Assembly (NCBI GenBank): GCA_905182495.1 | Contig: CAJJBU010000008.1 | Coordinates: 1-64,000, forward strand | Reading direction: 5' to 3' | Origin: Flavobacteriales bacterium UBA952 | Lineage (GTDB): Bacteria > Bacteroidota > Bacteroidia > Flavobacteriales_D > Crocinitomicaceae | Length of the DNA: 64,000 bases | In this document: one piece after another, positions 36,412 through 46,321 of the stretch | Numbering within the stretch: position 1 is the first letter of the stretch | Layout: every line of letters begins with the position of its first letter | The notes under the pieces: model-generated | Told to the model about the DNA's origin: nothing | The model's input: the letters and a program-made list of their open reading frames with translations, nothing else | The model's database searches: none | Translations under genes and position numbers: made by a program

Positions 36412-36984
36412 TTAAATAGCGTTTATTGAAACAAACAGACGTTCTGTAATTTCATCAACACTGCCCATTCCCGCTATGGCAATTAATTTGTCTTGCTTTT
36501 CATAGAAAGACTTTACGGGAGCAGTTTCCTTATTGTAAACTGCAATTCTATTATCAATGATATCTGGATCTGCATCATCTGCTCGACCACTCACCCCAGC
36601 TCTATTCAGCAATCTTTTCTTTAATTCGTCTTCATCTACCTCTAAGGAAAGCATGACGGTAATAGAAGTGTGAATAGAAGACAAAAACTCGTCTAAAGCT
36701 TGAGCCTGAGCATTTGTGCGGGGAAAGCCATCAAAAATGAATCCTTTGGGCTCATCGTGCTTAAGAACTTCTGCTCTCAACAAATCGATGGTAACGCTAT
36801 CGGGCACTAGTTGGCCCTTGTTCATAAAACTTTTAGCGAGTACGCCTAATTCTGTTTCCCTCTTAATATTGGATCTAAAAATATCTCCAGTAGACAAATG
36901 AACAAGACCATACTTGTCAATCAATCGTTCCGATTGTGTGCCTTTACCTGCCCCAGGAGGGCCAAATAACACAATATTCAACAT
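36412..36984 (-). CDS. adk: Adenylate kinase
   Basis: Adk interconverts ATP, ADP and AMP. It is 190 residues, the short form with a reduced LID, as usual for Bacteroidota. Motifs are the P-loop GPPGAGKGTQ (residues 7-16), STGDIFRSN (AMP binding, about 31), FIFDGFPRTNAQAQAL (about 78) and the LID region GRADDADPDIIDNRI. It lies 3 bases after hpt and 9 before obg; the adenylate kinase-obg pairing is widely conserved in this phylum. Confidence 0.97.
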   Translation of the reverse strand: MLNIVLFGPPGAGKGTQSERLIDKYGLVHLSTGDIFRSNIKRETELGVLAKSFMNKGQLVPDSVTIDLLRAEVLKHDEPKGFIFDGFPRTNAQAQALDEFLSSIHTSITVMLSLEVDEDELKKRLLNRAGVSGRADDADPDIIDNRIAVYNKETAPVKSFYEKQDKLIAIAGMGSVDEITERLFVSINAI

Positions 36985-36987
36985 AAT

Positions 36988-37527
36988 TTATTCCTTTAAT
37001 TGATATAATTCACTTAAGTTTCTTCCAGACTCATCGTAATCAAGTCCATATCCTACAACAAATTTATTAGGAATTTCGAATCCGACATACTTTGGAGGTG
37101 TATTACCTTTAAATTCACTCTTTTTAAAGAGAAGTGTGCATATTTCTAATGACGCCGGATTTTTTGATTTAAAAATTTCGTCAATTTTTAAAAGCGTTGT
37201 TCCCGTATCAACAATATCTTCAAGAATAATAACGTGGCGGCCTTCGACCGAATTTTTAAGGCCTATAATTTCTTTTACTTTACCTGTACTCGCCATTCCT
37301 TCATAGGACGACACCTTAATAAAAGAAATTTCCAGAGACAAATCTAGCGCTTTCATAAGGTCTGATGTAAACATAAATGCTCCGTTTAAAACACTTACAA
37401 ATAGTACTTTTCGAGAAGCATAGTCCCGTTCTAAATCTTCGGCAAGGTGCTTTACCCTTAGCGCAATTTCATCCGCATTTAAATACGGAGAAAAAGTTTT
37501 ATCCAGAAGTCTTAATTCACTCATCAT
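36988..37527 (-). CDS. hpt: Hypoxanthine phosphoribosyltransferase
   Basis: Hpt salvages hypoxanthine and guanine with PRPP. It is 179 residues. The PRPP-binding loop VIILEDIVDTGTTL (about residue 99) is diagnostic. The loop FVSVLNGAFMFTSDL near residue 44 and ISFIKVSSYEGM also fit. The start could be the first or second Met. It heads the minus-strand operon, divergent from purK, with the -7-like element TACATTTG 8 bases upstream (37536-37543). Purine salvage, adenylate balance and purine synthesis genes therefore cluster here. Confidence 0.95.
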   Translation of the reverse strand: MMSELRLLDKTFSPYLNADEIALRVKHLAEDLERDYASRKVLFVSVLNGAFMFTSDLMKALDLSLEISFIKVSSYEGMASTGKVKEIIGLKNSVEGRHVIILEDIVDTGTTLLKIDEIFKSKNPASLEICTLLFKKSEFKGNTPPKYVGFEIPNKFVVGYGLDYDESGRNLSELYQLKE

Positions 37528-37535
37528 AGAAGCTG

Positions 37536-37543
37536 CAAATGTA
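37536..37543 (-). promoter_or_regulatory. -7 element of hpt-adk-obg operon
   Basis: On the minus strand the sequence reads TACATTTG (TAnnTTTG), 8 bases before the hpt start, so the leader would be only a few bases. Confidence 0.4.
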
Positions 37544-37584
37544 CAATTTTAAGCATGAAGATGAAAATAATTTGATTAGAGACG

Positions 37585-37592
37585 TATCTTTG
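37585..37592 (+). promoter_or_regulatory. -7 element of purK
   Basis: TATCTTTG fits TAnnTTTG and ends 4 bases before the purK ATG, which would give a leaderless or nearly leaderless mRNA. Confidence 0.45.
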
Positions 37593-37596
37593 TAGT

Positions 37597-38733
37597 ATGA
37601 AAAACAATTGGAACGCTAAAGATTTCAAAATTGGTGTATTGGGAGGCGGTCAACTCGGCAGAATGTTAATTCAAGAGGCTATTGACCTAGACATCCATTT
37701 ACACATGATGGATCCAGATCCAAACGCACCCTGTTCTCTCATAGCACACTCATTTACCTGCGGCTCTATTACCGACTATGAATCGGTTATGAATTTTGGT
37801 CAGGATAAGAATCTTATTACCGTTGAAATTGAAAACGTTAATATTGAAGCCTTAGAAGAGTTAGAGAAAAAAGGAGTCGAAGTATACCCGCAACCTAGTG
37901 TTTTAAAAATAATTAAAGACAAAGGGTTGCAAAAAAACTTTTATCTCGAAAACAAAATTCCAACTGCAAAATTCAAGCTTTATCATAATGCCATTGAGCT
38001 TACTAAAGATGAAATCAAATACCCCATTATTCAGAAGGTGAGAACTGGAGGTTATGACGGAAAAGGCGTTCAGATCCTGAAGACTTCTGACGGCTCTTTT
38101 GATGCGCCGAATCTTTGCGAAGAATTGGTGGATTTTGAAAAAGAACTTTCCATCATTGTCGCACGAAATAAAAATGGCCAAATAAAATGTTTTCCAGCTG
38201 TAGAATGTGACTTTAACCCTGAAGCCAATTTGGTGGAATACTTATTCTCACCTGCTGACATATCAAAAGAAATTGAAGAAAAAGCAAGCACTATTGCAGC
38301 AGATTTAATTTTAAAATTGGACATGATTGGTCTTCTTGCTGTAGAATTTTTTCTTTGTAAAGATGGCGGACTCTTGGTTAATGAAGCAGCACCAAGGCCT
38401 CATAATAGTGGACATCATACCATAGAATGTTGTGGTACCTCACAGTATGCCCAGCATCTCAGATCAATCTTGAATCTCCCCTTAGGAGAAACGAAACTGA
38501 TCCAACCCGGTGCAATGATTAATTTATTGGGTGAAAAGGGATTTACAGGTCCTGTAATCTATGATGGATTAGACCGAATTCTAGAACTACCTGGCGTTCA
38601 TCCTCACCTTTATGGAAAAAGCGAAACAAAACCTTTTCGAAAAATGGGACATATAACCATTACGGGAGAAGACTTAATCCAAGTCAAAGCTATTGCTGAC
38701 CTGGTCAAAGTAGAAATAAAAATTAAGGCATAA
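37597..38733 (+). CDS. purK: 5-(carboxyamino)imidazole ribonucleotide synthase
   Basis: PurK is an ATP-grasp enzyme that carboxylates AIR to N5-CAIR in purine synthesis. It is 378 residues. Features are GVLGGGQLGRMLIQEA (residues 11-26), the ATP-grasp core YPIIQKVRTGGYDGKGVQIL, EELVDFEKELSIIVARN, the metal-binding VNEAAPRPHNSGHHTIE (about 266) and QYAQHLRSILNLPLG. It is divergent from hpt. Its partner purE is not in the window. Confidence 0.96.
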   Translation: MKNNWNAKDFKIGVLGGGQLGRMLIQEAIDLDIHLHMMDPDPNAPCSLIAHSFTCGSITDYESVMNFGQDKNLITVEIENVNIEALEELEKKGVEVYPQPSVLKIIKDKGLQKNFYLENKIPTAKFKLYHNAIELTKDEIKYPIIQKVRTGGYDGKGVQILKTSDGSFDAPNLCEELVDFEKELSIIVARNKNGQIKCFPAVECDFNPEANLVEYLFSPADISKEIEEKASTIAADLILKLDMIGLLAVEFFLCKDGGLLVNEAAPRPHNSGHHTIECCGTSQYAQHLRSILNLPLGETKLIQPGAMINLLGEKGFTGPVIYDGLDRILELPGVHPHLYGKSETKPFRKMGHITITGEDLIQVKAIADLVKVEIKIKA

Positions 38734-38757
38734 AAAAAGCCACCGAAGTGGCTTTAA
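38732..38757 (-). terminator. Terminator between convergent purK and Omp28-like gene
   Basis: The arms aaagccac and gtggcttt lie around cgaa. On the minus strand a run of seven T follows, so it is strongest for the minus-strand gene. It may also end purK. Confidence 0.75.
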
Positions 38758-38774
38758 ATTGTGATTAGTTCTGC

Positions 38775-40817
38775 TTATTCTACAACAAAACGTTTCATTT
38801 TGCTTTCTGTTTCATTCGTGTAAGAAACCGCATAAACTCCTGGTGCATAATCAGAAATATCTATCGTGTATTTCCAACTTCCTGAATTTGAATTGATTTC
38901 AATTTCATTCATCACTTGTCCTTGAGCATTATAAACAATCATATTACTGGACGCTACTTTTACCGTCGTTAGGATGATGTTTAAATCAGCTGAAGCTGGA
39001 TTAGGATATACTTTTAGAGCATCATCAATTTGATAATCAAAACCTCCAAACAATCCCAAATTAGGACCGACTTCGAAACCGTTAGACACCGCTTCAGCTA
39101 TTGTAGTAGAACCTGCATTGTCAATTCTCCCATCAGGTGAAATAAGCAAACCAACAATATGCATGTTGTTTTCATCCCAATCTGCAGGAAGCGTAAAAGA
39201 ATAATTACTAATGACACTTTCTCCTGCATTCACAGTTGCCGGAAAGAAAATAGAAGAACCTTCAAAACTAGGCGCGATAGATCTTGCAACATGGTCATAA
39301 ACCATCTGAGCTGCAGGAACCGAACTTGGCAGAGATTCATAACCGCCCATAACTCCATTTCCACCGCCAGCATAGGCATTAGATTGATTGTAACTAGCAT
39401 CTGTTCCTGTGACCCCATCCTCTGTCAAAGCACAAGCTAATTTATAAGAATTCGTAACCGATTGCGAGAATGTAGATTTTACAGAAACGTCTAAAACACG
39501 AGACACAGGATCCCAAGTTGCTCCGTTCATAATTACACCCGTAGGCTCAGTTAAAAGTCGGTCAAGAAAATCTGCATTCATTGCTGAAGGGTCTACATCT
39601 GCACCTCTATCAACAACAGCGCTTGGATAACCACCAATCATTGTTCCTATACCTGCATCATAAACAACATCGGTCATAGGATCGCCATTGTGAACTGCGA
39701 TACCTATCCAATAATCAGAATATTGTTCTTGAAAAAGATCCATGTAAACCGCACCTCTTGGACACCACTGACACCAAGTACCTGTGGCTTCCTCTCCAAC
39801 AACAATTTTACCTGCTGCAGGAACAATTGGGTCTATACTGATCACTTTAGAATCATCGGTTGGGTCATCATCTCCCGCCCCATTCACATTTGAGATTGAA
39901 ACCGTCAAATCATTATTTCCTAAAACAGGCGTCAACTGAGTAGCAAATGTATGCTCATAAGTATCGAGAGAAACCAGGTTAAGACCCGTTATACTTTCGG
40001 TAAGGTCTACACCATTATAATTATAGGTCAAGTCAAAAGAATTGATGTCTAATACACCTAAATTTCTTGCTGTGGCAACTACATCGTAACTCAAACCAGC
40101 AATTCCAGAAATTTGATTAATAAATGACACACCGCCATTTAATCCCGGTAAATTTGCAGGTAGGTGCGTGTAGCTAATATCATCAACATAAAATCCTGAA
40201 ATACCATTCCCTCCCTGACCAGCAGGGTTTACAGGAAACAAATCAAGAATACCTATTTGACCTGTAGGATTTGAAAAAGAACCTTGAGAAACATTGTCAA
40301 TAAAAAGTTCCCATACATTTGAGGTCAAGTCCATATCTACACGAAGGTTAAACCATTGTGCACTCGGATAGTTGGCATTAATATATGGCGTCCCCTGATT
40401 AGATAGCTTTAAGGTGCCATCCTGTAGCATATAACAGTCCAATGCCCAAACTTGAGCTACGACTAGGGTTCCTTGAAGATTAAAATAGGCGCCTTTCCCT
40501 GCCTCTACATAGAAATTAGCCTCAAAAGAAAAATTTCCAGAATTGTATACCTGATCAAAGGGCAAGACAACATCTGCCGGTCCTCCGTTAGCAGCGGTAG
40601 ATTCAAAATAAATAGCATTTGAACCACTACTCGCATTGGCATCGGTAATCGTAACATCCTCTGCTCCTCCTTCTGTTCCACTCCAAGTCGTCCAATCTGG
40701 CGAGTTCGTACCTAAATAGGATCCTGAAGTATAGGATTCAAAATCATCTGAGAAAGTTTGTGTAAACGATACAGAACATATGCATCCCATCATAAAAAGT
40801 AAAAGTGTTTTTTTCAT
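38775..40817 (-). CDS. Secreted Omp28-like protein with CxxC motif and T9SS type A domain
   Basis: This is a 680-residue exported protein. After the signal peptide (CSVSFTQTF) is a jelly-roll, concanavalin-like domain (about residues 20-215), then a CARDB-like beta-sandwich (about 225-330). An Omp28-related, thioredoxin-like domain follows, with VGEEATGTWCQWCPRGAVYMD (CxxC about residues 349-352) and the cis-Pro segment IGGYPSAVVDRG. The C-terminus from about 603 (LKVYPNPASADLNI to SKMKRFVVE) is a type A T9SS sorting domain. The CxxC suggests disulfide or thiol chemistry at the cell surface, but this is not shown for the family. It is monocistronic. Confidence 0.85.
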   Translation of the reverse strand: MKKTLLLFMMGCICSVSFTQTFSDDFESYTSGSYLGTNSPDWTTWSGTEGGAEDVTITDANASSGSNAIYFESTAANGGPADVVLPFDQVYNSGNFSFEANFYVEAGKGAYFNLQGTLVVAQVWALDCYMLQDGTLKLSNQGTPYINANYPSAQWFNLRVDMDLTSNVWELFIDNVSQGSFSNPTGQIGILDLFPVNPAGQGGNGISGFYVDDISYTHLPANLPGLNGGVSFINQISGIAGLSYDVVATARNLGVLDINSFDLTYNYNGVDLTESITGLNLVSLDTYEHTFATQLTPVLGNNDLTVSISNVNGAGDDDPTDDSKVISIDPIVPAAGKIVVGEEATGTWCQWCPRGAVYMDLFQEQYSDYWIGIAVHNGDPMTDVVYDAGIGTMIGGYPSAVVDRGADVDPSAMNADFLDRLLTEPTGVIMNGATWDPVSRVLDVSVKSTFSQSVTNSYKLACALTEDGVTGTDASYNQSNAYAGGGNGVMGGYESLPSSVPAAQMVYDHVARSIAPSFEGSSIFFPATVNAGESVISNYSFTLPADWDENNMHIVGLLISPDGRIDNAGSTTIAEAVSNGFEVGPNLGLFGGFDYQIDDALKVYPNPASADLNIILTTVKVASSNMIVYNAQGQVMNEIEINSNSGSWKYTIDISDYAPGVYAVSYTNETESKMKRFVVE

Positions 40818-40994
40818 TGTAATTGTTTTAGAGTTAAAATAACCTTGTTAAACGGAGTATAAACCGTTTTAAAATAAAGAGTCGTCTAATATCGTGTTTT
40901 TTTACGAAAAAACATTAGGAGTGAACAAATCATTCAATATGGTTGTTTGAAGGGATTTTTTAGTAAATTCGGATTCAAATATTAAAACTAGATT

Positions 40995-42498
40995 ATGTCA
41001 GAAACAGTTAAAGAAGGACACCCAAAAGGACTTTCGTCCTTATTTTTCACAGAAATGTGGGAGCGTTTTAGTTATTATGGAATGCGCGCGTTATTAACGA
41101 TTTTCCTTACTGCAGAATTAGCAACCGGCGGGTTCGGGATGAACCGAACCGATTCTTTGGCAATATATGGTTTGTTCACAGCCTTAGTTTACTTAACGCC
41201 AATCATTGGAGGTTGGTTTGCTGACAATTTAATTGGTCAAAGAAAATCAATATATATCGGTGGAATCACAATGGCTATAGGTCAGTTTTTATTGGCAGCT
41301 AGTTCATCTGCCGCTATCATTTCTGATATTGATAGTCGACTCAGCATATTTTACCTTGGTCTAGGCGTTTTAATTTTAGGAAATGGCTTTTTCAAACCTA
41401 ATATTTCTACCATAGTAGGAGATCTATACGAAAATGATGACCCCAGAAAAGATTCTGGATTCACTATTTTCTATATGGGGATTAATATCGGTGGGTGGAT
41501 TATCACCCTTCATTGCAGGAACTTTAGGAGAGAAAGTGGGATGGCCATATGGGTTCTTATCTGCCGGTATTGGAATGTTAATTGGTGTGATTTGGTTCTA
41601 TTGGAGAAGAAATACATTAGGAACACTTGGCCTACCACCAGGTGCTGCGGATAAAGGAAGAACTTCTCTAATTATAAAAGACTGGAGGGATATTCTTTTT
41701 TATTCAGGAGCTAACTTATTAATCGTATTCTTAGTTATGAATTTCTGGGGTGCGACTGGCGCCCTCGTCCATACGATCACCTCATGGACGATTGGAATTG
41801 CAGGTAGCGGATTCTTGGCCTACTCTATATTTAAAGGGACTTCTGGAAATACAGAATGGAGCAGGGTTCTTGTAATTATCGTACTCGCCTTTTTTAACAT
41901 CGTATTCTGGGCGGGATTTGAGCAAGCTGGGGGTACATTCAACCTATTCGCAGCTGATAACACAGACCGATTTGTAGGTGGGTTTGAAATACCTGTAACA
42001 TGGTTTCAAAACATCAACCCTATTGCGATTGTTACCTTAGCCCCTATATTTTCGTTAATCTGGTTTAAACTATCGAAAAGTAATCTCAACCCAAGAACTC
42101 CAATAAAATTCGCAATGGCGATGTTTATTGGTGCTATTGCATTCTACATTATGTCCATAGCACAGGATATGGTAACTGAAGGTGGAGAAGGAACATTAAT
42201 TAGCCCAATGTGGTTGGTTGTCGTTTATGTATTGCTCACTATTGGAGAGTTAATGTTGTCACCAATTGGATTGTCTATGGTTACAAAACTATCTCCACGA
42301 AAAATAACTTCTGTGATGATGGGCGTTTGGATGGCTAGTTTTGCTCTAGGTAACTATTTGGCAGCAACGTTAGAGAGTATCCTCGAGACTTATGAATTTG
42401 ACTTGTATCCATTTATTGCGATGCTTATGATGATCTCAGGTGTATGTTTGCTTATACTAACACCTATATTGAATAAATTCATGAAGGGAATTCATTAA
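40995..42498 (+). CDS. POT/PTR-family peptide transporter, frame interrupted
   Basis: This is a proton-dependent oligopeptide transporter (POT/PTR2, MFS), about 500 residues with some 12-14 membrane segments. The first frame has FFTEMWERFSYYGMRALLTIF (the ExxERFxYYG motif, about residues 16-36) and LGVLILGNGFFKPNIST. The second frame (to 42498) has FIAGTLGEKVGWPYGFL, FWAGFEQAGGTFNLFAAD and GELMLSPIGLSMVTKLSP. The first frame is lost after GINIGGW near 41500. The second reads LSPFIAG in the expected position, so one extra base around 41499-41503 accounts for it. It probably imports di- and tripeptides. A terminator follows. Confidence 0.88.
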
Positions 42499-42519
42499 AT
42501 GCATTCTTAAATTCATTTA

Positions 42520-42544
42520 AAGGCTGCCTTGTGCAGCCTTTTTT
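42520..42544 (+). terminator. Terminator of POT transporter gene
   Basis: The arms aaggctgc and gcagcctt around cttgt are followed by tttta. Confidence 0.85.
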
Positions 42545-42579
42545 AATACAACGTTTTACACCTTAATAATTGCACTCCT

Positions 42580-44187
42580 ATGAAAAAAACAATCGGATTC
42601 TTGGCCTTTATTCTATTTGGACTCATAACCACCATCTATAGCCAAACCAAGGTCGAAACGGCCAACGCCATTAACAACAACGTTGCCAACAAAACGATTT
42701 CATTTGATGCATTAGAAGGTATATTCTATGCCTCTGAAGACCCTAATTTAAAAATCACTTTCGAAGAAATGCATGACTATGCTATTTATTTCGATGGAGA
42801 AGACACCGAACTTTTATCCAACACAGATATTTTCTTAAAAGATCTACACCGTGGAGACCACACTATTACTTTGAAGCAAATAAGCAGCGCTAAAGAGCTC
42901 AGCAAATCCTTTAAGGTGAAAGCCGCTCGACCATGGATCTCAAATGACGCAACAGTTTTTGGACTCCTAATGATTGTCTTGTTCTTTGTTTTTAAAACAT
43001 CTAGTAGCAAACGGTCCTATTTTAAGAAGTTTTATAAAATTGTACCTGCACTTTTGTTATGTTACTTCATTCCTGCAGGGCTTAACTCCTTCGGCGTGAT
43101 ATCCTCAGAAGAATCAAACCTTTATTTTATCGCATCAAGATACCTATTGCCAGCTAGTTTAATTTTACTGTGCTTGAGTATTGACATCCCTGCAATCAAG
43201 AGGTTAGGATCAAAAGCAATCATTATGTTTTTTGCAGCGACACTAGGTATTGTACTGGGGGGGCCTTTTGCGCTATGGATCGTTTCCATTGCTGCCCCTG
43301 AAGTGCTTAATGATGAAATATGGCGTGGGTTATCTACAGTAGCGGGCTCATGGATTGGTGGTGGCGCAAACCAGACTGCGATGAAGGAAATTTATGGCGC
43401 TAGCGACCAAATGTTTTCAGCGATGATTGTTGTCGATGTATTTGTCGCTAATCTATTTATGTCCGTGCTCTTATTCGGCACAGGATTCAATAAGAAATTG
43501 AATCGTTTTTTCAAAGCCGATGACAGCGCTATTGAAAACCTGAAATCTAAAATGGAGAAATTTCAAGCAAGTGTTACAAAGGTCACCACGTTTAATGACC
43601 TTATCTATATGCTGGGTATAACCTTCTTCTGTGTTGGATTGTCGCACTTAGGAGCAGATTATATAGGGCCATGGATTACGGGACTCTTAGACGGAATGGG
43701 AAATCAAACAGCAGCTCGATTGATGGTTTCTTTCGGGAATGGCTTCTTTTGGCTTGTTGTTTTATCTACCTTATTCGGAGTAGGGCTTTCCTTTACAAAA
43801 TATAGAGAATTTGAAGGTGTAGGCGCATCAAAAATGGGGAGCCTATTTCTTTACGTCTTGGTGGCTACAATTGGCATGAAAATGGATATAATGGAGCTCA
43901 TTGCCAACTGGGGGGTCTTCAAGTTTTTACTATCCATTGGGTTAATCTGGATATCCGTTCACGCCTTATTCTTGTTTGTGGTTGCAAAAATAATTCGGGC
44001 ACCTTTCTTTTATGTTGCCGTTGGAAGTCAAGCAAATGTAGGAGGAGCAGCCTCAGCGCCAATTGTCGCTAGTGCTTTTAGCCCTTCCCTTGCTCCTGTT
44101 GGCGTTTTATTAGCCGTGCTAGGATATGCCGTGGGTACTTTTGGAGCGATTTTATGTACGATTATGATGCAAGCTTTATCTGTTTAA
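42580..44187 (+). CDS. DUF819-family membrane protein with N-terminal periplasmic domain
   Basis: This 535-residue protein has a signal peptide (LITTIYSQ, cleavage near residue 22), an extracytoplasmic domain of about 90 residues (to about 115), and then a DUF819 integral-membrane domain of about ten segments. The DUF819 part shows AGSWIGGGANQTAMKEIYG (about 258-276), LYVLVATIGMKMDI and GSQANVGGAASAPIVASAF (about 488-506). The two Gly/Asn-rich loops are the internally repeated signature that may form a transport site. The family resembles secondary carriers of unknown substrate. The N-terminal extension, which begins after the signal peptide, is not part of the usual DUF819 domain. Confidence 0.8.
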   Translation: MKKTIGFLAFILFGLITTIYSQTKVETANAINNNVANKTISFDALEGIFYASEDPNLKITFEEMHDYAIYFDGEDTELLSNTDIFLKDLHRGDHTITLKQISSAKELSKSFKVKAARPWISNDATVFGLLMIVLFFVFKTSSSKRSYFKKFYKIVPALLLCYFIPAGLNSFGVISSEESNLYFIASRYLLPASLILLCLSIDIPAIKRLGSKAIIMFFAATLGIVLGGPFALWIVSIAAPEVLNDEIWRGLSTVAGSWIGGGANQTAMKEIYGASDQMFSAMIVVDVFVANLFMSVLLFGTGFNKKLNRFFKADDSAIENLKSKMEKFQASVTKVTTFNDLIYMLGITFFCVGLSHLGADYIGPWITGLLDGMGNQTAARLMVSFGNGFFWLVVLSTLFGVGLSFTKYREFEGVGASKMGSLFLYVLVATIGMKMDIMELIANWGVFKFLLSIGLIWISVHALFLFVVAKIIRAPFFYVAVGSQANVGGAASAPIVASAFSPSLAPVGVLLAVLGYAVGTFGAILCTIMMQALSV

Positions 44188-44196
44188 CGTAACGTT

Positions 44197-44778
44197 TTAA
44201 TTAAAGGAACCGATTCTCTTACTAACTAAGGATTCAACTTTTTGACAAAACTGTTGTGGACGGAAGGTTCTCCATTCTAGTTCATCAAGCTCCCCACCCA
44301 TTACAAAATAATGGTCAAGGTTTGCCGAAATAAATTCTTCTTTTACATGTTCATGAAAATTAACCGTTGCGATCCATCCATCCTCAACATCATCAAACCA
44401 CTCATCGTAATAGCATTCATCTGAAGAATGAAAATTAAGAACATTCTCTCCAATTAATATAAACTTATCTATCCCCTGGCTTAATATCGGTTCGATCACA
44501 TCTCTTTTAAGCAACATGATATCATTTTCAATAGCGTCATTCCATTCCCCAATAAATTCCAAAACAGCAAAACCAGAATCATAATCCACAAACAATATTT
44601 TAACAAAAAGTGTAGGTGATCCGAAGAAGTCCCACTGCGGATGAATTAAGAAATTATAAATGCGATTCGAATACTCAAATTCACTGTACTCTCTTTCATA
44701 AAACGGGGAATGTGAATCCTCAGAAGCCACGTAGTATCCTCTCCAATTATAATACGGTTCAATGAAATGCATATTCAA
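44197..44778 (-). CDS. Conserved hypothetical protein, acidic and aromatic-rich
   Basis: I do not recognise this 193-residue protein. It has no signal peptide or membrane segment. It is rich in Asp, Glu, Tyr, Phe and Trp, with alternating strand-like and helical stretches, for example NWRGYYVASEDSHSPFYERE, IDKFILIGENVLNFHSSDEC and LEWRTFRPQQFCQKV. The second Met (44772) is an equally good start. It converges on the DUF819 gene and is divergent from the lipoprotein gene at 44841. Codon use is like the core genes, so an ordinary conserved cytoplasmic protein of the group is likely. Confidence 0.6.
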   Translation of the reverse strand: MNMHFIEPYYNWRGYYVASEDSHSPFYEREYSEFEYSNRIYNFLIHPQWDFFGSPTLFVKILFVDYDSGFAVLEFIGEWNDAIENDIMLLKRDVIEPILSQGIDKFILIGENVLNFHSSDECYYDEWFDDVEDGWIATVNFHEHVKEEFISANLDHYFVMGGELDELEWRTFRPQQFCQKVESLVSKRIGSFN

Positions 44779-44840
44779 ATTTAATCAAGTGATTTGACTT
44801 TTTCTTATTAATTTTGATGAACTTCTAAATCTCACATTAT

Positions 44841-46316
44841 ATGCGCAAAGGTGTCTCTATTATGTTTTTCTCCCTTTTACTTTTATCCTGTTCAAGCGAT
44901 AATGAAGAAAAGGATGCGTTGAAATCTAAAATTTCTTCACAAAAAGATGCTGTCGCCTTTTTATCCAATCAAGATGCGCTCATTGCTTTTGGGGCAATAC
45001 AGATGGACCTTTTATTAAAAAAAATTATTACAGATTCTAAATTGGGGGCATCAGGCTTGATTCCACGAAATATGATTGATGATTATATAGATTGTATAGA
45101 TACGAAATCACCTATCTATTATGCTGTTAGGGATTCAAAACAAAGTAATGGCATCCCAGATATCATTGTGTTTGGGAAAATAATTGATGCTGATGCACTA
45201 ATTAATACAATCAAATTAGACGCGCCTTTCCTCAAACTTGAAAAAGAAGGAGAAGTTCAATACTTAGTTGAGGGCGAATTAAAAATAGGGATCAATGACC
45301 AGTATTTCGTAGCACTTATAAATGGTCAAGAATCAAAAAAAAATTCCAAACGAAAACTAAACACAATTTTAAAAGAGCTTAACGGAAAGGGACAGAATAA
45401 AGTCATCGACGACGTTCTTAGCAATGCTAAAGATTTTACTTTCGCCTTTAACAGTGCCGAACTCAGTAAATTTTCAGCAGAAACAATAGGGACGCCTATA
45501 CTTCAAATAAATGACAAGCTCAATACATTAGCAGCAATGCACCTCTCATTCGAGAAAGGCGCAATCAAAATAGTAGCGGAAAGTCACCCTTCTGAAGAAA
45601 TAGAAAGTTGGAATCTCTTTAAGAAAGACAGTAAGCCACTTTTACCAACATTGGGTTCAGGTAGTCCCGTGGGCGCATTTGCTATAAATATGAATGTTGA
45701 CGAATATGAACGACTACAAAAAGCCTATTTCCCACTGGGTATGGCTAACTCAATCCAAGAGTCAGGGCTAGAGAAGGAGCTCCTGAATTACATCCCGGAT
45801 AACCTTGCCGTTATTGAAGCCCTCATTAAAAAAGAAGGAATTACAAGTTTTATTAATGGAGAATTCGGCGCAGCGATTTATGCAGATGACGGGATTCATA
45901 GTGAATACAGCTTACATCTTGGCATCGGTCCTTCTTTACGCCCAATGCTTGCCGATGAGCTGGATTATTACAAAAACATATTCTATAAATTCGATCTTGA
46001 CGACAAAAAACTAGCAATTTATTCTTCGGAAAATAATGGACCACAATCTCAGGAAACCCCCCTAACTATACCTAAGCAATTCAGTTCATTTGGAACCTAT
46101 CCAATGTCTGGTTTTATGGACTTAGAAAGGATTCCTTCAGACGATATGATACCGGATTATGCGGAACCGTTTATGGAACTGTTGAGTAATTGTATATTTA
46201 ATGCCTCTATGAAAGAAGGATCGATTGTTCTCAATATGAAGAATAAAGAAATTAATTCTTTAACCCAAATATGCAACCAAATTCCCAAATTAATTATGGG
46301 TTCAATTCTTCAATAA
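44841..46316 (+). CDS. DUF4836-like lipoprotein
   Basis: This is a 491-residue lipoprotein; the signal ends LLLLSCSSDN with the lipobox Cys near residue 17. The body has a mixed alpha/beta character and internal DALI/DADALINTIK-like segments. Its general layout resembles DUF4836 proteins of Bacteroidota, with a N-terminal region describing a residual activity domain (SKISSQKDAVAFLSNQDALI) and a C-terminal GFMDLERIPSDDM stretch. The family assignment is by overall resemblance and is uncertain. The function is unknown. Its end lies 5 bases before the trmB start. Confidence 0.6.
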   Translation: MRKGVSIMFFSLLLLSCSSDNEEKDALKSKISSQKDAVAFLSNQDALIAFGAIQMDLLLKKIITDSKLGASGLIPRNMIDDYIDCIDTKSPIYYAVRDSKQSNGIPDIIVFGKIIDADALINTIKLDAPFLKLEKEGEVQYLVEGELKIGINDQYFVALINGQESKKNSKRKLNTILKELNGKGQNKVIDDVLSNAKDFTFAFNSAELSKFSAETIGTPILQINDKLNTLAAMHLSFEKGAIKIVAESHPSEEIESWNLFKKDSKPLLPTLGSGSPVGAFAINMNVDEYERLQKAYFPLGMANSIQESGLEKELLNYIPDNLAVIEALIKKEGITSFINGEFGAAIYADDGIHSEYSLHLGIGPSLRPMLADELDYYKNIFYKFDLDDKKLAIYSSENNGPQSQETPLTIPKQFSSFGTYPMSGFMDLERIPSDDMIPDYAEPFMELLSNCIFNASMKEGSIVLNMKNKEINSLTQICNQIPKLIMGSILQ

Positions 46317-46321
46317 GAAAT

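Noticed and set aside
46271-46321. Upstream start for trmB inside the lipoprotein gene
   Set aside because: The added 17 residues have no counterpart in TrmB, and a good ATG follows at 46322 just after the lipoprotein stop.
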